Shown here: positions 63,601 to 64,000 of the stretch, one piece after another | Position numbering within the stretch: the stretch's first letter is position 1 | Layout: every line of letters begins with the position of its first letter | Notes under the pieces: model-generated | What the model was told of the DNA's origin: nothing | Database searches by the model: none | The model's input: the letters and a program-made list of their open reading frames with translations, nothing else | Source: Lineus longissimus | Taxonomy: Eukaryota > Nemertea > Pilidiophora > Heteronemertea > Lineidae | Assembly: GCF_910592395.1 (NCBI RefSeq) | Contig: NC_088309.1 | Coordinates: 5,148,501-5,212,500, forward strand | DNA length: 64,000 nucleotides | Reading direction: 5' to 3' | Made by a program: the position numbers and the translations under genes

Positions 63601-64000
63601 CCATATGCACCGTCCTGCGAAGGTTTCTGTGTGTACCAGAAATATGATGAATACCTTATCAACCACATGAATAGAAGTCACCTGAAGACGACCAGTTTGA
63701 TAGCCATAGCTCCTGATCGCCCATCAGTCTTCAGCATGGAAGTGGATGACATCCACTGATTGATTTTGTGGACATCCGAGTGGTGAATTTTCAGTTGTGC
63801 ACCACCAGAAGCCATTGCCCATCGCTGCAATAACTGCTTACACTCGCCAACACTTGAAAGGTGGCCTTGGAATGAGATGATCGTATTACCTGTTGATATC
63901 GGAGATGGCCGTCATAGTATCGATTTCCTCCTCAAATCCTACCAACGCAGTACTTAGGAGAAAGAGAGAGGCGGAAACCTTAACTGGTATTAACCTGTGA
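54655..64000. other. Gene-poor region, no gene recognised
   Basis: The longest open frames (about 100-160 codons, for example at 55769-56254 minus, 56702-57178 minus and 62548-62967 plus) overlap frames on the other strand, show no domain I know and are not bounded by convincing splice sites. A short inverted pair lies at 59044-59081. Unknown exons or conserved regulatory DNA could be present. Confidence 0.5.

Overview
This window is nuclear DNA from an animal, most likely a marine invertebrate. Real genes are split by GT-AG introns, all the proteins recognised are animal families (IFT20, a KCTD/BACURD adaptor, FABP, an SLC25 carrier, a ninjurin-like protein), and simple tandem repeats and non-autonomous transposons are common. 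The IFT20 and FABP sequences look lophotrochozoan (mollusc, annelid or brachiopod), but the window does not prove this.

Layout. 1-6.9 kb is a 53-bp satellite that runs off the left edge and has a 3,646-bp higher-order period. 6.9-10.1 kb is non-coding, with a degenerate 144-bp tandem repeat and a decayed LINE reverse transcriptase. 10.2-11.7 kb holds the three last exons of a ninjurin-like gene. 13.6-15.6 kb (minus) is a complete five-exon KCTD10/13/TNFAIP1-type gene. It is head-to-head with a complete four-exon IFT20 gene (16.0-17.4 kb), with 378 bp between the two start codons.

18.4-47.3 kb is the most interesting part. It is a five-copy tandem amplification of a two-gene unit: a plus-strand two-exon gene for a small secreted Ser/Arg/His-rich protein, and a minus-strand SLC25A45/47/48-like mitochondrial carrier, arranged tail to tail. 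A four-exon FABP gene lies between copies 1 and 2, and a broken last FABP exon follows copy 5, so the ancestral unit was probably secreted gene + carrier + FABP. The secreted-protein frame is open in all five copies. The carrier is intact only in copy 1; copies 2-5 have lost exons or carry a frameshift or a stop. In copy 5 the secreted gene has expanded through a 54-bp minisatellite into a predicted 408-residue, tyrosine-rich, cysteine-free repetitive protein. No family known to me matches it. Its exon is open in all three forward frames.

Two non-autonomous transposons with clear boundaries sit in this region. One is a 1,001-bp foldback-like element whose inverted ends are 15-bp tandem repeats, flanked by an 8-bp duplication. 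The other is a 552-bp inverted-repeat element in the intron of copy 5, with empty sites in the four other copies. A 141-bp-arm hairpin near 28.4 kb arose by inverted duplication.

48-64 kb is gene-poor. I see two candidate single exons (49.3 kb minus, 50.9 kb plus), a DR1 nuclear-receptor half-site pair and an X-box-like motif near 48.3-48.5 kb, several minisatellites and an (AAC)18 tract. From 55 kb to the end I recognise no gene.
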